Part shown: positions 50,564-60,546 of the stretch, piece after piece
How the letters are laid out: every line of letters starts with the position of its first letter
Numbering within the stretch: the first letter of the stretch is position 1
NCBI GenBank assembly: GCA_905181705.1
Contig: CAJIYP010000003.1
Location: 186,001-250,000, forward strand
Source of the DNA: Cryomorphaceae bacterium BACL29 MAG-121220-bin8
Lineage (GTDB): Bacteria; Bacteroidota; Bacteroidia; Flavobacteriales; Flavobacteriaceae
Length of the DNA: 64,000 nt
Direction: 5' to 3'
Made by a program: the position numbers and the translations under genes
Notes under the pieces: model-generated
Seen by the model: the letters and a program-made list of their open reading frames with translations, nothing else
The model's database searches: none
Told to the model about the DNA's origin: nothing

Positions 50564-51887
50564 TTAGTTTATTAGAACTTTCTACAAGTACATATCCATC
50601 TTCTGATATTTCCTTTAAATCATATTTTACAATTTTATCTACTAAATTTTTTCTCCAATGAGCTTTAACCCTTACATAGTTTTCAGAAAACCCATGAATA
50701 AATCCTTTTTTATTTTCTGACTCAAATAATATACTTTTCTTAGTCCCGATTTGATTTGAATAAAAGTTTCTTCTCATTTTAACTGACAATGATCTTAACA
50801 TTTTACTTCTTTTAAATCTAACTTGTTTTGGAATTATATTAGAAAAATCAATAGCCTTCGTATTGTCTCTTTCTGAATAAGAAAAAACATGTAAATAAGA
50901 AATATCTAAACTTTGAATAAACCTGTAGGTTTCCATAAATAATTCGTCTGTTTCGCCTGGAAAACCAACAATTACATCAGCACCTATACAAGCATTGGGA
51001 ATCAGAGTTTTAATATAATTTATTCTTTCTCTATATAAATCTCTTTTATATCTTCTTCTCATTAGTCTAAGTATATCATCACTTCCACTTTGAAGTGGAA
51101 TGTGAAAATGAGGAACAAATATTTTGCTATTTGCTACGAAATGAATTATTTCATTTGAAAGCAAATTAGGTTCAATAGATGAAATTCTAATTCTCGATAT
51201 TCCTTTCACTTTTTCTAATTCAGAAATCAATTCTAAAAATGTATTGTCATGCTTCTTTTGACCAAATTCTCCCTTTCCATAATCACCAATATTTACTCCA
51301 GTTAATACAATTTCTTTTATTCCAGAATTTGATATAGATTCAGCAGCCAAGATAACATTAGATAATTTATCACTTCTCGAAACACCTCTTGCTAAAGGAA
51401 TTGTACAATAGGTACATTTATAATCGCAACCATCTTGAACTTTTAAAAAAGACCTTGTTCTATCTCCAATTGAATAGCTAGATTTATAAAAATCTGTTTC
51501 ACTTATTTCACATGAATGAACTTCAGCTAAATTATTTTTATTTAAATCATTTAAATAATCTAATATTTTAAATTTTTCTTTACTTCCAAGTACCAAATCT
51601 ACTCCATTGACTTGAGCTAATTCTTCTGGTTTTAGTTGTGCATAACAACCTATTGCTATAATAAATGCCTCTGAATTTAGTTTTAAAACTCTGGAAACTA
51701 ATTTTTTAAATTGTTTATCTGCATTCTCAGTTACAGAACAAGTGTTTATAATATATATATCTGAAATTTCATCAAATTTCACGACATCATATCCTTGATC
51801 TAAAAACTGTCTTGAAATTGTGGAAGTTTCTGAAAAATTTAATTTACAGCCTAATGTAGTAAGTGCTACTTTTAAACCTTTATTCAT
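50553..51887 (-). CDS. mtaB: tRNA (N6-threonylcarbamoyladenosine(37)-C2)-methylthiotransferase MtaB
   Basis: 444 residues. A radical-SAM enzyme that adds a methylthio group to t6A37 in ANN-decoding tRNAs. The N-terminal UPF0004 domain has three Fe-S ligands: TTLGCKLNFSE, INTCSVTENAD and IAIGCYAQL. The radical-SAM motif is DGCDYKCTYCTIPLARG (CxxxCxxC) near 153-169, with PNLLSNEIIHF downstream; IGADVIVGFPGETDE is also typical, and a C-terminal TRAM domain (KSILFESENKKGFIHGFSENYVRV) completes it. It converges on the GNAT gene and is divergent from the SBP gene. Confidence 0.95.
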   Translation of the reverse strand: MNKGLKVALTTLGCKLNFSETSTISRQFLDQGYDVVKFDEISDIYIINTCSVTENADKQFKKLVSRVLKLNSEAFIIAIGCYAQLKPEELAQVNGVDLVLGSKEKFKILDYLNDLNKNNLAEVHSCEISETDFYKSSYSIGDRTRSFLKVQDGCDYKCTYCTIPLARGVSRSDKLSNVILAAESISNSGIKEIVLTGVNIGDYGKGEFGQKKHDNTFLELISELEKVKGISRIRISSIEPNLLSNEIIHFVANSKIFVPHFHIPLQSGSDDILRLMRRRYKRDLYRERINYIKTLIPNACIGADVIVGFPGETDELFMETYRFIQSLDISYLHVFSYSERDNTKAIDFSNIIPKQVRFKRSKMLRSLSVKMRRNFYSNQIGTKKSILFESENKKGFIHGFSENYVRVKAHWRKNLVDKIVKYDLKEISEDGYVLVESSNKLIKV

Positions 51888-51914
51888 TTATATTGAAAAA
51901 CTTAAATTAGCAAA

Positions 51915-51943
51915 CAAATATAAGCTGAAATCTTATGATCAAA
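51915..51943 (-). promoter_or_regulatory. Promoter for mtaB
   Basis: On the minus strand TTTG, 17 nt, TATATTTG. The -33 part lies inside the first codons of the divergent SBP gene. Start would be about 20 nt before the mtaB ATG. Confidence 0.55.
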
Positions 51944-53532
51944 AAATATAAGTTTATTACATCAATTGTTTTGATGTTGATTTTGGCTTGTTCAAAGGAA
52001 TCTATATATGATGAAAATAATATTTTTAGATATAATGAACATTCTAACATAAGCTCATTAGACCCAGCATTTTCTAGTGCATTACGTAATATTTGGCCGG
52101 TAAATCAACTATTTAACGGATTAGTCCAATTAGATGATTCTCTAAACATTAAACCAGACATAGCTAGTAGTTGGATAATTTCAAAAGATGGAAAAAAATA
52201 TGATTTTATTATTAAAAAAAATATTTTTTTTCATAAGTCAAATATTTTTGGAATAGACTCGACTAGATATGTTAATGCCCATGACTTTAAATATAGTTTT
52301 AATAGATTGAGAAATCCTGAACTTGGTTCACCTGGATCGTGGGTTTTAAATAATGTTGAAAGTTTTAGTTCCCCAAATGACAGCATATTTTCTATTAGGT
52401 TAAAAAAACCGTTTGCAGCTTTTTTAGGGATTTTATCTATGAAATATTGCTCAGTAGTTCCAAAAGAGGCAATAGATTATTATGGAGATAAGTTTGGGAA
52501 AAATCCCTTGGGGACTGGTCCATTTAAATTTAAAAGATGGGAAGAAAACATTAAGTTAGTACTTAGGAAAAATAACCAATATTTTGAAAAGGATGAAAAG
52601 GGAATACAATTACCTTACCTAGAGGCTATATCTATAACGTTACTGGCTGATAAAAAAAGTGAGTTTATGGAATTCATGCAAGGTAAAATTGACTTTATAA
52701 ACTCAATCGATTCTTCATTTAAAGATCAACTTTTAGAAAATAACGGAAATCTAAAAAACCAATATTCTAAATCTATTAACTTATTAACAGGACCTTACCT
52801 TAATACAGAATATATTGGCTTTTTTCTTGGAAATAATAATTCACCAGTAAATTCTAAGAAATTAAGACTAGCAATTAATTATGGTTTTGATAGAGTTAAA
52901 ATGATGAAATATTTAAGAAACAACATTGGTTACCCTGCTAATAATGGTTTCATACCCTTTGGACTAAATAAAAATATTAACACTAAAGGTTTTAATTATC
53001 AACCAAAAAAAGCAAAGAAACTTGTAGAAGATTATAAAAAAGAAATGGGTAAAAAATCAATTGAAATAGAGCTCTCAACGGATGCTAACTATATAGATAT
53101 TGTTGAATATATTCAAAGAGAGCTTCTTGAAATTGGAATAAATATTAAAATAAACATCATGCCTCCCTCTAGTTTAAGACAAGCAAAATCAAATGGAAAG
53201 TTAGAAATGTTTAGAGCAAGTTGGATAGCTGATTACCCAGATGCTGAAAATTACTTATCTCTTTTCTATTCAAAAAATAAAGCTCCAAATGGGCCTAACT
53301 ATACACATTTTGAAAATTCTATCTATGACAAAAATATATTAATACGTATTTAGAACAATCCAAAATTAAAAGAAATATAGCTTACTCAGAACTTGACAAG
53401 CTTATAATAAAGGAAGCGCTTGTGGTTCCTTTATATTATGATAAAATAATGAGATTTTCTAAAAAAAATATACATGGTTTAGAAACCAACCCGATTAACC
53501 AATTAAATTTAAAAAGAGTTTATAAAAAGTAA
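51935..53532 (+). pseudogene. ABC-transporter substrate-binding lipoprotein (family 5), with a single-base frameshift
   Basis: The listed ORF (to 53353) plus about 62 further codons in another frame make one protein of about 532 residues. A lipoprotein signal (ITSIVLMLILAC) leads to the SBP_bac_5 domain: NISSLDPAFSSALRNIWPVNQLFNGLVQLD, FKYSFNRLRNPELGSPGS, GTGPFKFKRWEEN. The listed frame reaches TAG at 53351-53353; adding one base near 53342 restores ILNTYLEQSKIKRNIAYSELDKLIIKEALVVPLYY, the normal end of the family, to TAA 53530-53532. It should bind peptides or similar solutes outside the cytoplasmic membrane; no permease genes lie next to it. Error or true mutation cannot be told. Confidence 0.82.
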
Positions 53533-53533
53533 A

Positions 53534-53785
53534 TTACTTTTTTAGTTTGGCATATCTATTTTTGAACTTGTCAATTCTACCAGCGGTATCAATAAGCTTA
53601 GTTTTACCAGTATAAAATGGATGAGATGTTCTTGAAATTTCAAGTTTAACTAAAGGATAAGTTGCACCCTCGTGTTCGATAGTTTCTTTAGCATCAACAG
53701 TTGACTTAGTTAAAAAAACATCATCATTTGACATATCTTTAAAAGCAACAATTCTATAATTTTCTGGGTGTATACCTTCTTTCAT
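53534..53785 (-). CDS. rpmE2: 50S ribosomal protein L31, type B (zinc-independent)
   Basis: 83 residues from the ATG at 53785 ([19 protein letters not shown]); the track's longer start adds sixteen residues not found in L31. [55 protein letters not shown] is the type B signature. It lacks the Cys zinc ligands of type A. It ends 1 bp after the true SBP stop and has its own promoter. Confidence 0.96.
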   Translation of the reverse strand: MKEGIHPENYRIVAFKDMSNDDVFLTKSTVDAKETIEHEGATYPLVKLEISRTSHPFYTGKTKLIDTAGRIDKFKNRYAKLKK

Positions 53786-53803
53786 TACAATAATAATTGG
53801 ATG

Positions 53804-53833
53804 CAAATTTAATTCTTTTTTACAAACTTGCAA
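53804..53833 (-). promoter_or_regulatory. Promoter for rpmE2
   Basis: On the minus strand GTTG, 19 nt, TAAATTTG: a full match to the Bacteroidota pattern. The leader would be about 12 nt. Confidence 0.6.
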
Positions 53834-53936
53834 CTAAAGTTAACTTATTTAAATAAAGCAGGTAAATATTGAAATATATATTAATAAATTCTAATTACTT
53901 TTACCAATAAACATTTTTAATTTATAACCTTTAAAT

Positions 53937-54452
53937 ATGCAAGACACAGAAGAATTAAAAACAAATAAATTTGCAATTGAATATGGTATCTTCACAGGAG
54001 GAACAGGACTAGCTTTTGCTATCATGTTATACTTTTTAGATGCTCATTATGATAATTCTACCTCAACCCAAATTATTAATGGTACAATTCAATTAGTTGG
54101 TATTATTATCGCATGTTTAGCTTTTAAAAAAGCTAATTCAGGATTTATTTCTATAAATCAGGCTCTTAAAACAGGAGTTGGAGTTTCATTAATTGTCGCA
54201 ATAATGAGTTTGATTTACACTTATTTACTAATTAATTTTATTGAACCTGATTTCATGAATAAAGTTCTCGAGCTTTCTTATTACGATACCCTCGAAAAAT
54301 ACCCAGAGGCCCTAGCCAGTATGGATTTAAATCAATATGTAGAAAATGCTAAACAATTCACTTGGTTTACATACCCAGCTATTTTAATGTTTAGTTTGTT
54401 TTTCGGTTTAGTAGAAAGCTTAATAGTAGGGTTAATTATTCAAAAAAAATAA
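53937..54452 (+). CDS. DUF4199 domain membrane protein
   Basis: 171 residues with four membrane helices: IFTGGTGLAFAIMLYFLD, IINGTIQLVGIIIACLAF, GVGVSLIVAIMSLIYTYLLINF and PAILMFSLFFGLVESLIVGLI. The N-terminal EELKTNKFAIEYGIFTGG and FIEPDFMNKVLE segments fit DUF4199, a family of unknown function seen before glycosyltransferase genes in flavobacteria. The next gene starts 10 bp later, suggesting co-transcription and perhaps a role in polyisoprenyl-sugar handling (inference). Confidence 0.85.
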   Translation: MQDTEELKTNKFAIEYGIFTGGTGLAFAIMLYFLDAHYDNSTSTQIINGTIQLVGIIIACLAFKKANSGFISINQALKTGVGVSLIVAIMSLIYTYLLINFIEPDFMNKVLELSYYDTLEKYPEALASMDLNQYVENAKQFTWFTYPAILMFSLFFGLVESLIVGLIIQKK

Positions 54453-54462
54453 TTTAATACAA

Positions 54463-55411
54463 ATGAAATTATCTGTTGTAATCCCTCTTTTCAATGAAGA
54501 AAATTCTATAGTTGAATTAAACAAAATTATTGTAAAAGTAGTTTCATCTATGGATATTGATTATGAAGTAATTTATGTTGATGATGGAAGCACTGATAGA
54601 TCATGGAACATCATTAAAGATCTTGGTGAAAAAAGCTTCGAATTTAAAAGGAATAAGGTTTTTAAAGAATTTTGGAAAATCACAAGCTCTCTCTGCAGGA
54701 TTTAATATTGCAAAAGGAGAGGTAGTAGTTACGATGGATGCAGATCTTCAGGACGACCCTAATGAAATCCCTTCATTATATAATAAAATTTACAATGATA
54801 ATTTTGATCTAGTATCAGGTTGGAAGAAAAAAAGATATGATTCTCTTATTTTTAAAAACTTTCCCTCAAAAATATTTAATTGGGCAGCACGAAGAACATC
54901 TGGCATTAAATTAAATGATTTTAATTGTGGAATTAAAGCATATAAAAAAGAAGTTATCAAAGGAGTTAAATTAACAGGTGGAATGCACAGATATATTCCA
55001 GTTCTTGCTAAAAATGCTGGATTTAAAAATATTTCAGAAAAAATTGTAATACATCATCCTAGAAAACACGGAACTACAAAATACGGAGCAGATAGATTTA
55101 TTAAAGGTTTTTTAGATTTAATCACCCTTTGGTTCATTCATAAATTTGGTAAACGTCCAATGCATTTTTTTGGACTTATAGGAACTGTAATGTTATTAAT
55201 TGGTTTCTTTTTTTCATTATTTCTTGGTATAGATAAGCTTTTAATTGAAACATCTGGAAGGTTAATTACTGAAAGACCTGAGTTTTATATTGCATTAGCA
55301 ACTATGATTATGGGATCTCAATTTTTTCTTGCAGGATTTTTAGGGGAAATAATTTTAAAAAATAAAAAAATAAAAAATCAGTATATAATTTCTGAAAAAG
55401 TTAATGAATGA
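54463..55411 (+). pseudogene. Family 2 glycosyltransferase (DPM1/ArnC-like), split by a homopolymer frameshift
   Basis: Two ORFs (54463-54705; 54575-55411) form one protein of about 315 residues. The first holds LSVVIPLFNEENSI and VIYVDDGSTD; the second IRFLKNFGKSQALSAGFNIAKGEVVVTMDADLQDDP, LNDFNCGIKAYKKEVI, and two C-terminal membrane helices (FFGLIGTVMLLIGFFFSLFLG; LATMIMGSQFFLAGFLGEI). The frame changes at a run of six A (54629-54634); with five A the chain reads DLGEKASNLKGIRFLKNFG. It would transfer sugars to a polyisoprenyl phosphate at the inner membrane. It overlaps the next gene by ATGA. Confidence 0.88.
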
Positions 55412-57117
55412 ATAAAATAAACTTAATTGAAGAGAATTATAAAATTTGGACCAAATCCCCATTTGATAAAGAAACTATTTCAAATGTAAAAGACCTAAAA
55501 AAAAAAAATATTAAAGACTTTAATGATTCTTTTTATACAGATTTAAGTTTTGGAACAGGTGGAATGAGAGGAATCGTTGGTCTTGGGCCAAATAGAGTTA
55601 ACAAATATACCTTTGGAAGAAATACTCAGGGTATTTCAAATTATATTAATAACAATAAGCAAGATAAAATTCAATCTGTGGTAATTGCTTACGATTGTAG
55701 AAATCAAAGTGAATTTTTAGCTAATCAAGTTGCAGAAATATTTAGCGCAAATAATATTAAAGTTTTTTTATTCAGTTCAATTAGACCAACCCCAGAACTG
55801 TCCTATGCGTTGGTAAAACTTAAATGTATTTGTGGAATAGTTTTAACTGCTTCTCATAACCCTCCAGAATACAACGGATACAAAGTTTACTGGGAGGATG
55901 GGGGTCAAATTGTACCACCAATTGATAAGAAATTAATTACAGAAATAAATAACACTAATTATTCAGAAATAAAATTTGAAAAAAATAAAAATTTAATAGA
56001 AATAATTGACAAAGATATAGATGACAGTTTTGTAAAAGATTCTATTATCAATGGAAAGATAGGTAATTCTAAAAGAGAAAATTATAAAATAGTTTTTACT
56101 CCTTTACACGGGACTTCTCACTTAATTGGTCCGAGGGTCTTAAAAGAAGCTGGGTATAGCCAATTACAAATTGTAGAGGAACAAGCGGAACCAAATGGAA
56201 ATTTTCCAACTGTAAAATCTCCAAACCCGGAGGATGTTGAAGCACTTGAAATGGCATTAAATCTAGCTAAGATCAATGACTCAGATATTTTTATTGGTAC
56301 TGATCCGGATGCAGATAGACTGGGTATTGGAATTAAAGACAATTCTGGAAACTACATTACATTAAATGGTAATCAAATAATGATTGTACTAACAGAATAT
56401 TTATTGAGTAAAAAAAATAATTTAGATAACTCTTTTTTTATTGGATCAACGGTAGTTTCTACCCCAATGATTAAAAATATAGCAAAAGCGTATAACGTAG
56501 ATATTAAAATTGGATTGACTGGATTCAAATGGATTGCTAAAATGATTCACGATTATCCAAATCAAAAATTTATTGGCGGAGGTGAAGAAAGTTACGGATA
56601 CCTAGTAGGAGATTTTGTAAGGGATAAAGATGCAATTACCAGTTCACTATTGGCTTGTGAACTTGGATCAGAATGTAAAAGTAAAGGAGGAAATTTATAT
56701 GACTATTTAATTAGTTGCTATATCAAATATGGTTTTTTTAAAGAAAGATTAATTTCAATTGAAAAAAAGGGAATTGAAGGAGTAAAAGAAATTAAATCCA
56801 TTATGAAGAAATTGAGAGATAAACCAATTGACAAATTAGTTGGTAGTGAAATGATAGTTATTCAAGATTTTGAGAAATCAGAAGAAATAAATTTTAAATC
56901 TGGAAAAAAATCTTTTTTAAATTTTCCTAAATCAAATGTTTTAATTTTTGAATCTAAAGATGGTACAAGAGTTGCAGCTAGACCAAGTGGAACAGAACCA
57001 AAAATAAAGTTTTACTTTAGTGTAAATATGAAATTAGAATCTAAAGAAAAGTTTGAAAATTCAAATCAAATTTTAGAGAGAAAAATTGATAATCTTATCT
57101 CTGAGTTTAAATTTTAA
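55408..57117 (+). CDS. Phospho-sugar mutase (phosphoglucomutase/phosphomannomutase family)
   Basis: 569 residues of the alpha-D-phosphohexomutase superfamily. LTASHNPPEYNGYKVYWEDGGQ holds the phosphoserine, FIGTDPDADRLGIG the Mg-binding loop, GGGEESYGYLVGDFVRDKDA the sugar-binding loop, and ARPSGTEPKIKFYF the phosphate-binding loop. Members interconvert hexose 1- and 6-phosphates for glycan synthesis or storage. It overlaps the glycosyltransferase gene by ATGA and precedes the ABC transporter gene by 2 bp, so all three are probably one envelope-related operon. Confidence 0.93.
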   Translation: MNKINLIEENYKIWTKSPFDKETISNVKDLKKKNIKDFNDSFYTDLSFGTGGMRGIVGLGPNRVNKYTFGRNTQGISNYINNNKQDKIQSVVIAYDCRNQSEFLANQVAEIFSANNIKVFLFSSIRPTPELSYALVKLKCICGIVLTASHNPPEYNGYKVYWEDGGQIVPPIDKKLITEINNTNYSEIKFEKNKNLIEIIDKDIDDSFVKDSIINGKIGNSKRENYKIVFTPLHGTSHLIGPRVLKEAGYSQLQIVEEQAEPNGNFPTVKSPNPEDVEALEMALNLAKINDSDIFIGTDPDADRLGIGIKDNSGNYITLNGNQIMIVLTEYLLSKKNNLDNSFFIGSTVVSTPMIKNIAKAYNVDIKIGLTGFKWIAKMIHDYPNQKFIGGGEESYGYLVGDFVRDKDAITSSLLACELGSECKSKGGNLYDYLISCYIKYGFFKERLISIEKKGIEGVKEIKSIMKKLRDKPIDKLVGSEMIVIQDFEKSEEINFKSGKKSFLNFPKSNVLIFESKDGTRVAARPSGTEPKIKFYFSVNMKLESKEKFENSNQILERKIDNLISEFKF

Positions 57118-57119
57118 AA

Positions 57120-58944
57120 ATGACTTACTTTAAAAAAATTTTCAAGTTTGCCATTCCATATAAAAAATATATCTTTTTAAATATTTTTTTTAATATTCTT
57201 TATGCTCTTTTTAGTGCTTTATCTTTCCTTTCATTAATGCCAATGTTAGAAGTCCTGTTTGGAGATAACAAAAGGACATACATTAAGCCAGAATTTGATA
57301 ATTTATCTAATTTTGGAAATAACCTGGAAGAATGGCTTAATTTCCAAGTTAGCAGTTATGCAGGAGATGACCCAAAAAAAGCATTGATTTTTGTTATTTT
57401 AACCGTAATAATTCTTTTCTTTTTCAAGAACTTTTTTCAACTACATAGCAATGTTTTTCATCACATTTTTAAGAAATGGAGTATTAAAAGATTTGAGGGA
57501 AAGTGTTTATAAAAAAATCATAACTCTACCCCTTCCTTTTTTCTCAGAAAAGAAAAAAGGAGATGTGATATCCAGAATTACAGCTGATGTATTAGAAATT
57601 CAACATTCATTTTTATCTGTTTTGGAACTAATAGTCAGAGAACCTTTGACTATTTTCTTTACAATTTTGGCAATGTTTTTAATTAGCTTCAAGTTAACTG
57701 CTTTTGTACTTTTTTTTATACCAATATCAGGTTTTATAATCTCACTAATTGGTAAATCTCTTAAAAACACCTCCAATTTGGTTCAAGAAGAACAATCCGA
57801 AATACTTTCTATAACAGAAGAGACCTTGCAAGGTCTTAAAATCATAAAAGGATTTGTAGCTGAATTATTTTTCATAGATAGATTTCAAAAAACAAACAAT
57901 AAATTTTATAACTATTCAAATAAATTAATTAATCGTCAGAATTTAGCAAGTCCTATCAGTGAGTTTTTGGGTATTTCAGTTATAGGTGTTCTTCTTTGGT
58001 ACGGAGGGCAATTGGTGTTAATAGACTTACAGTTAAATCCTGCCGCTTTTTTAACATATATGGGACTTGCATATGGTGTTTTAACGCCTGCTAAAGCAAT
58101 AAGTAAAGCATCTTATTCTATTAAAAAAGGAAATGCAGCTGCACACAGAGTCATTGAAATTTTAGAATCTGAATCATCTATTAAAGACGCAAAAAATCCT
58201 ATAAAGAAAAGTAATTTTGAAAATGAAATAAGTTTTAAAAACGTTTCTTTTAAATATGAAAAAGAAAATATTCTAAAACAAATGTCTTTTAAAATTCAAA
58301 AAGGTCAAACTGTTGCTATTGTTGGACAATCTGGAAGTGGAAAGTCTACAATTGCTAATTTAATTCCTAGATTCTATGACGTTTCTGAAGGAGATATATC
58401 GATTGATGGTGTCAACATTAAAGATTTATTAAAAAGCGATCTTAGAAACTTAATTGGTCTAGTCACTCAAGATTCTATTTTGTTCAATGATTCTATTTCA
58501 AACAATATTAAATTATCTAATTCAAAAGTAAATTCAAATGAGATATTGGAAGCAGCTAAAATCGCTAATGCAAATGAGTTTATAGAAAAAATAGAAAATA
58601 AATTTGAATCAAATGTTGGAGACGGTGGAGGTAAATTATCTGGAGGTCAAAAACAACGTATTTCTATTGCAAGAGCGGTTTTAAACAACCCACCTATTAT
58701 GATATTAGATGAGGCTACATCCTCTCTTGATTCTGAATCTGAAAAATTAGTTCAAGATGCTTTAGAGAAATTAATGAAAAACAGGACCTCTATTATTATA
58801 GCACACAGACTATCAACTATTCAAAATGCGGACTTAATTCTTGTTATAAATAATGGGCAAATTGCTGAAAAAGGAAATCACGAAGAATTAATTAAAAACA
58901 AAGGGATTTATTTCAAACTAATAAACCTTCAATCATTTAATTAA
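57120..58944 (+). pseudogene. ABC exporter (MsbA-like, permease plus ATPase), with a homopolymer frameshift
   Basis: Two ORFs (57120-57512; 57451-58944) form one half-transporter of about 607 residues. The first gives helices 1-2 (KYIFLNIFFNILYALFSALSFLSLM); the second FITFLRNGVLKDLRESVYKKIITLPLPFFSEKKKGDVISRIT, the rest of the membrane domain, then the ATPase with Walker A IVGQSGSGKSTIAN, signature LSGGQKQRISIARA and Walker B MILDEATSSLDSES. A run of six T near 57430-57437 carries the shift; with five T it reads KNFFNYIAMFFITFLRNG. It may flip lipid A or other lipids. The ATPase part is intact. Confidence 0.9.
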
Positions 58945-58986
58945 ACCTCTTTATCTGTTTTTTGTCCTATTAATAAATAATATAAA

Positions 58987-59538
58987 TTGAAAGATGAATC
59001 TGAACTTATCGATCGTTTAAAGAATAAGATTACTCAGAATCAAGCCTTTGAATACTTACTATTTAAATACAAAGAACCTTTATACTGGCACATTAGAAAA
59101 ATAGTTTTAAACCACGATGATGCTGATGATATATTGCAAAATACTTTTGTTAAAATATTTAAAGGAATAAATAAATTTAAAGGAGACAGTAAACTATATA
59201 CTTGGATGTATAGAATAGCTACAAATGAATCCTTAAATTTCTTAAAACTTAAAGCAAAAAAATATTTTTATAGCTCGGAAGAGATGATGAAAACATTAGC
59301 TAATAATTTAAAAGAAGATCCATATTTTGATGGGGACGAGCTTCAATTAAAATTACAAATCTTTATTTCAAACCTTCCAAATAAACAAAAGCTTGTCTTT
59401 CAAATGAAATATGAACAGAACATGAAGTTCAAAGATATCTCTGAAGTATTAGGAACTTCAGTTGGCGCCCTGAAGGCTTCCTATCATTTAGCAGTAAAAA
59501 AAATAAAAATTGAAATAGGTAAAATTCAAACCTTTTAA
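58987..59538 (+). CDS. ECF-type RNA polymerase sigma factor
   Basis: 183 residues from a TTG start. Sigma-2 is clear (LLFKYKEPLYWHIRKIVLNHDDADDILQNTFVKIFKGINKFKGDSKLYTWMYRIATNESLNFLK), as is sigma-4 with its helix-turn-helix (LVFQMKYEQNMKFKDISEVLGTSVGALKASYHLAVKKIK). Regions 1 and 3 are absent, as in ECF factors. The next two genes encode a membrane protein and a secreted helical protein in the same direction, so it heads a likely sigma/anti-sigma/sensor unit. Confidence 0.94.
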   Translation: MKDESELIDRLKNKITQNQAFEYLLFKYKEPLYWHIRKIVLNHDDADDILQNTFVKIFKGINKFKGDSKLYTWMYRIATNESLNFLKLKAKKYFYSSEEMMKTLANNLKEDPYFDGDELQLKLQIFISNLPNKQKLVFQMKYEQNMKFKDISEVLGTSVGALKASYHLAVKKIKIEIGKIQTF

Positions 59539-59561
59539 TAAAACTATTGTCTATATTAAAA

Positions 59562-60029
59562 ATGAAATTTAATAACAAAATATTAATTAATAAAAAAAGA
59601 TTCTTGACTCCCAAGAACTATTTCGATAATATTATTTTGAAAAAAATTGATTACAAGGAGTTAAGAACTAAAAGATTTAAGACCCCTGATAACTATTTTG
59701 AATCAATAGATAAGCAACAAATATTCAATTTAATATATATCAATAAATTGAAGTTTATCAAAAAAAATGTCTTGAGAATCGTTTCTATGGCTGCAATGTT
59801 TGGTGGCCTAGTTTATTTCTCTAACTATTACAATAATAAAGAATTTAGTATTAACTCTTTCGATGTAATTAACTATGTTAATGAAGATTATATGGTCATC
59901 GATGATTCTGAATACTTGGAAATGTTAGATTTTAATGAATTTGATTATTATAATCTGATTTCTGAGGCTGATATCGAAAACTATTTTATAGAATCTTCTT
60001 TTAACATAGAATATTTAATATTTGAATAA
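59562..60029 (+). CDS. Putative anti-sigma-like single-pass membrane protein with a duplicated motif
   Basis: 155 residues from the ATG at 59562. The basic N-terminal half holds RFLTPKNYFDNI and RFKTPDNYFESI, the same motif twice about 31 residues apart; one membrane helix follows (VLRIVSMAAMFGGLVYFSNYY); the rest is acidic and Asn/Tyr-rich (YMVIDDSEYLEMLDFNEFDYY). Its place between an ECF sigma gene and a secreted sensor-like gene suggests it holds the sigma factor at the membrane. No canonical anti-sigma (zinc HxxxCxxC) motif is present. Inference from context. Confidence 0.65.
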   Translation: MKFNNKILINKKRFLTPKNYFDNIILKKIDYKELRTKRFKTPDNYFESIDKQQIFNLIYINKLKFIKKNVLRIVSMAAMFGGLVYFSNYYNNKEFSINSFDVINYVNEDYMVIDDSEYLEMLDFNEFDYYNLISEADIENYFIESSFNIEYLIFE

Positions 60030-60030
60030 T

Positions 60031-60480
60031 ATGAAAAAATCAATACTTTTAATTTCTTCACTTTTAATGATATTTACAGTTAATGCTCAATCTGAAACAT
60101 TTAGTAGAGAAAAGATGGAAGCTTACAAAAAACTGTATTTAACTGATAAACTTGAATTAGATATAAATGCGGAGACAGCATTTTGGGGAGCCTACAAATC
60201 TTATGAAGATAGCTTAAATACCCTTAGAAAAAACCATAGACTTAATTTCAGAAAATTAAGATCAAATAATGAATCTTACACTGTTCAAGAATATGATGAG
60301 CAGATTAATAATTACATGACTTACGAAAAGAAAAGAGTAGAATTAAAAGGTAAATTAATTTCAGAATTAAAAGAAGTAATGTCATTTAGAAAAACTTATA
60401 TGTTGTTTCAATATGAAGAGGATTTTAGGAAAGAAATGATGGAGAAGCTTAGAAGAGCTAGAACAAAAAACAAAAATTAA
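60031..60480 (+). CDS. Secreted helical protein, 'sensor of ECF-type sigma factor' type
   Basis: 149 residues from the ATG at 60031; MKKSILLISSLLMIFTVNAQ is a clean signal peptide. The mature part is helical: FSREKMEAYKKLYLTDKLELDINAETAFWGAYKSYEDSLNTLRKNHRLNFRKLR, ending with a basic coiled region. This resembles CnrX/Spy-like periplasmic proteins, which flavobacterial annotation often calls 'sensor of ECF-type sigma factor'. It follows the anti-sigma-like gene with a start that overlaps or abuts its stop. What it senses is unknown. Confidence 0.75.
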   Translation: MKKSILLISSLLMIFTVNAQSETFSREKMEAYKKLYLTDKLELDINAETAFWGAYKSYEDSLNTLRKNHRLNFRKLRSNNESYTVQEYDEQINNYMTYEKKRVELKGKLISELKEVMSFRKTYMLFQYEEDFRKEMMEKLRRARTKNKN

Positions 60481-60546
60481 TAAGGTTAGGCAGCTTTATT
60501 TATTCAAAGACTACACTATTACATTATATTTACGCAAATTTTAAAA

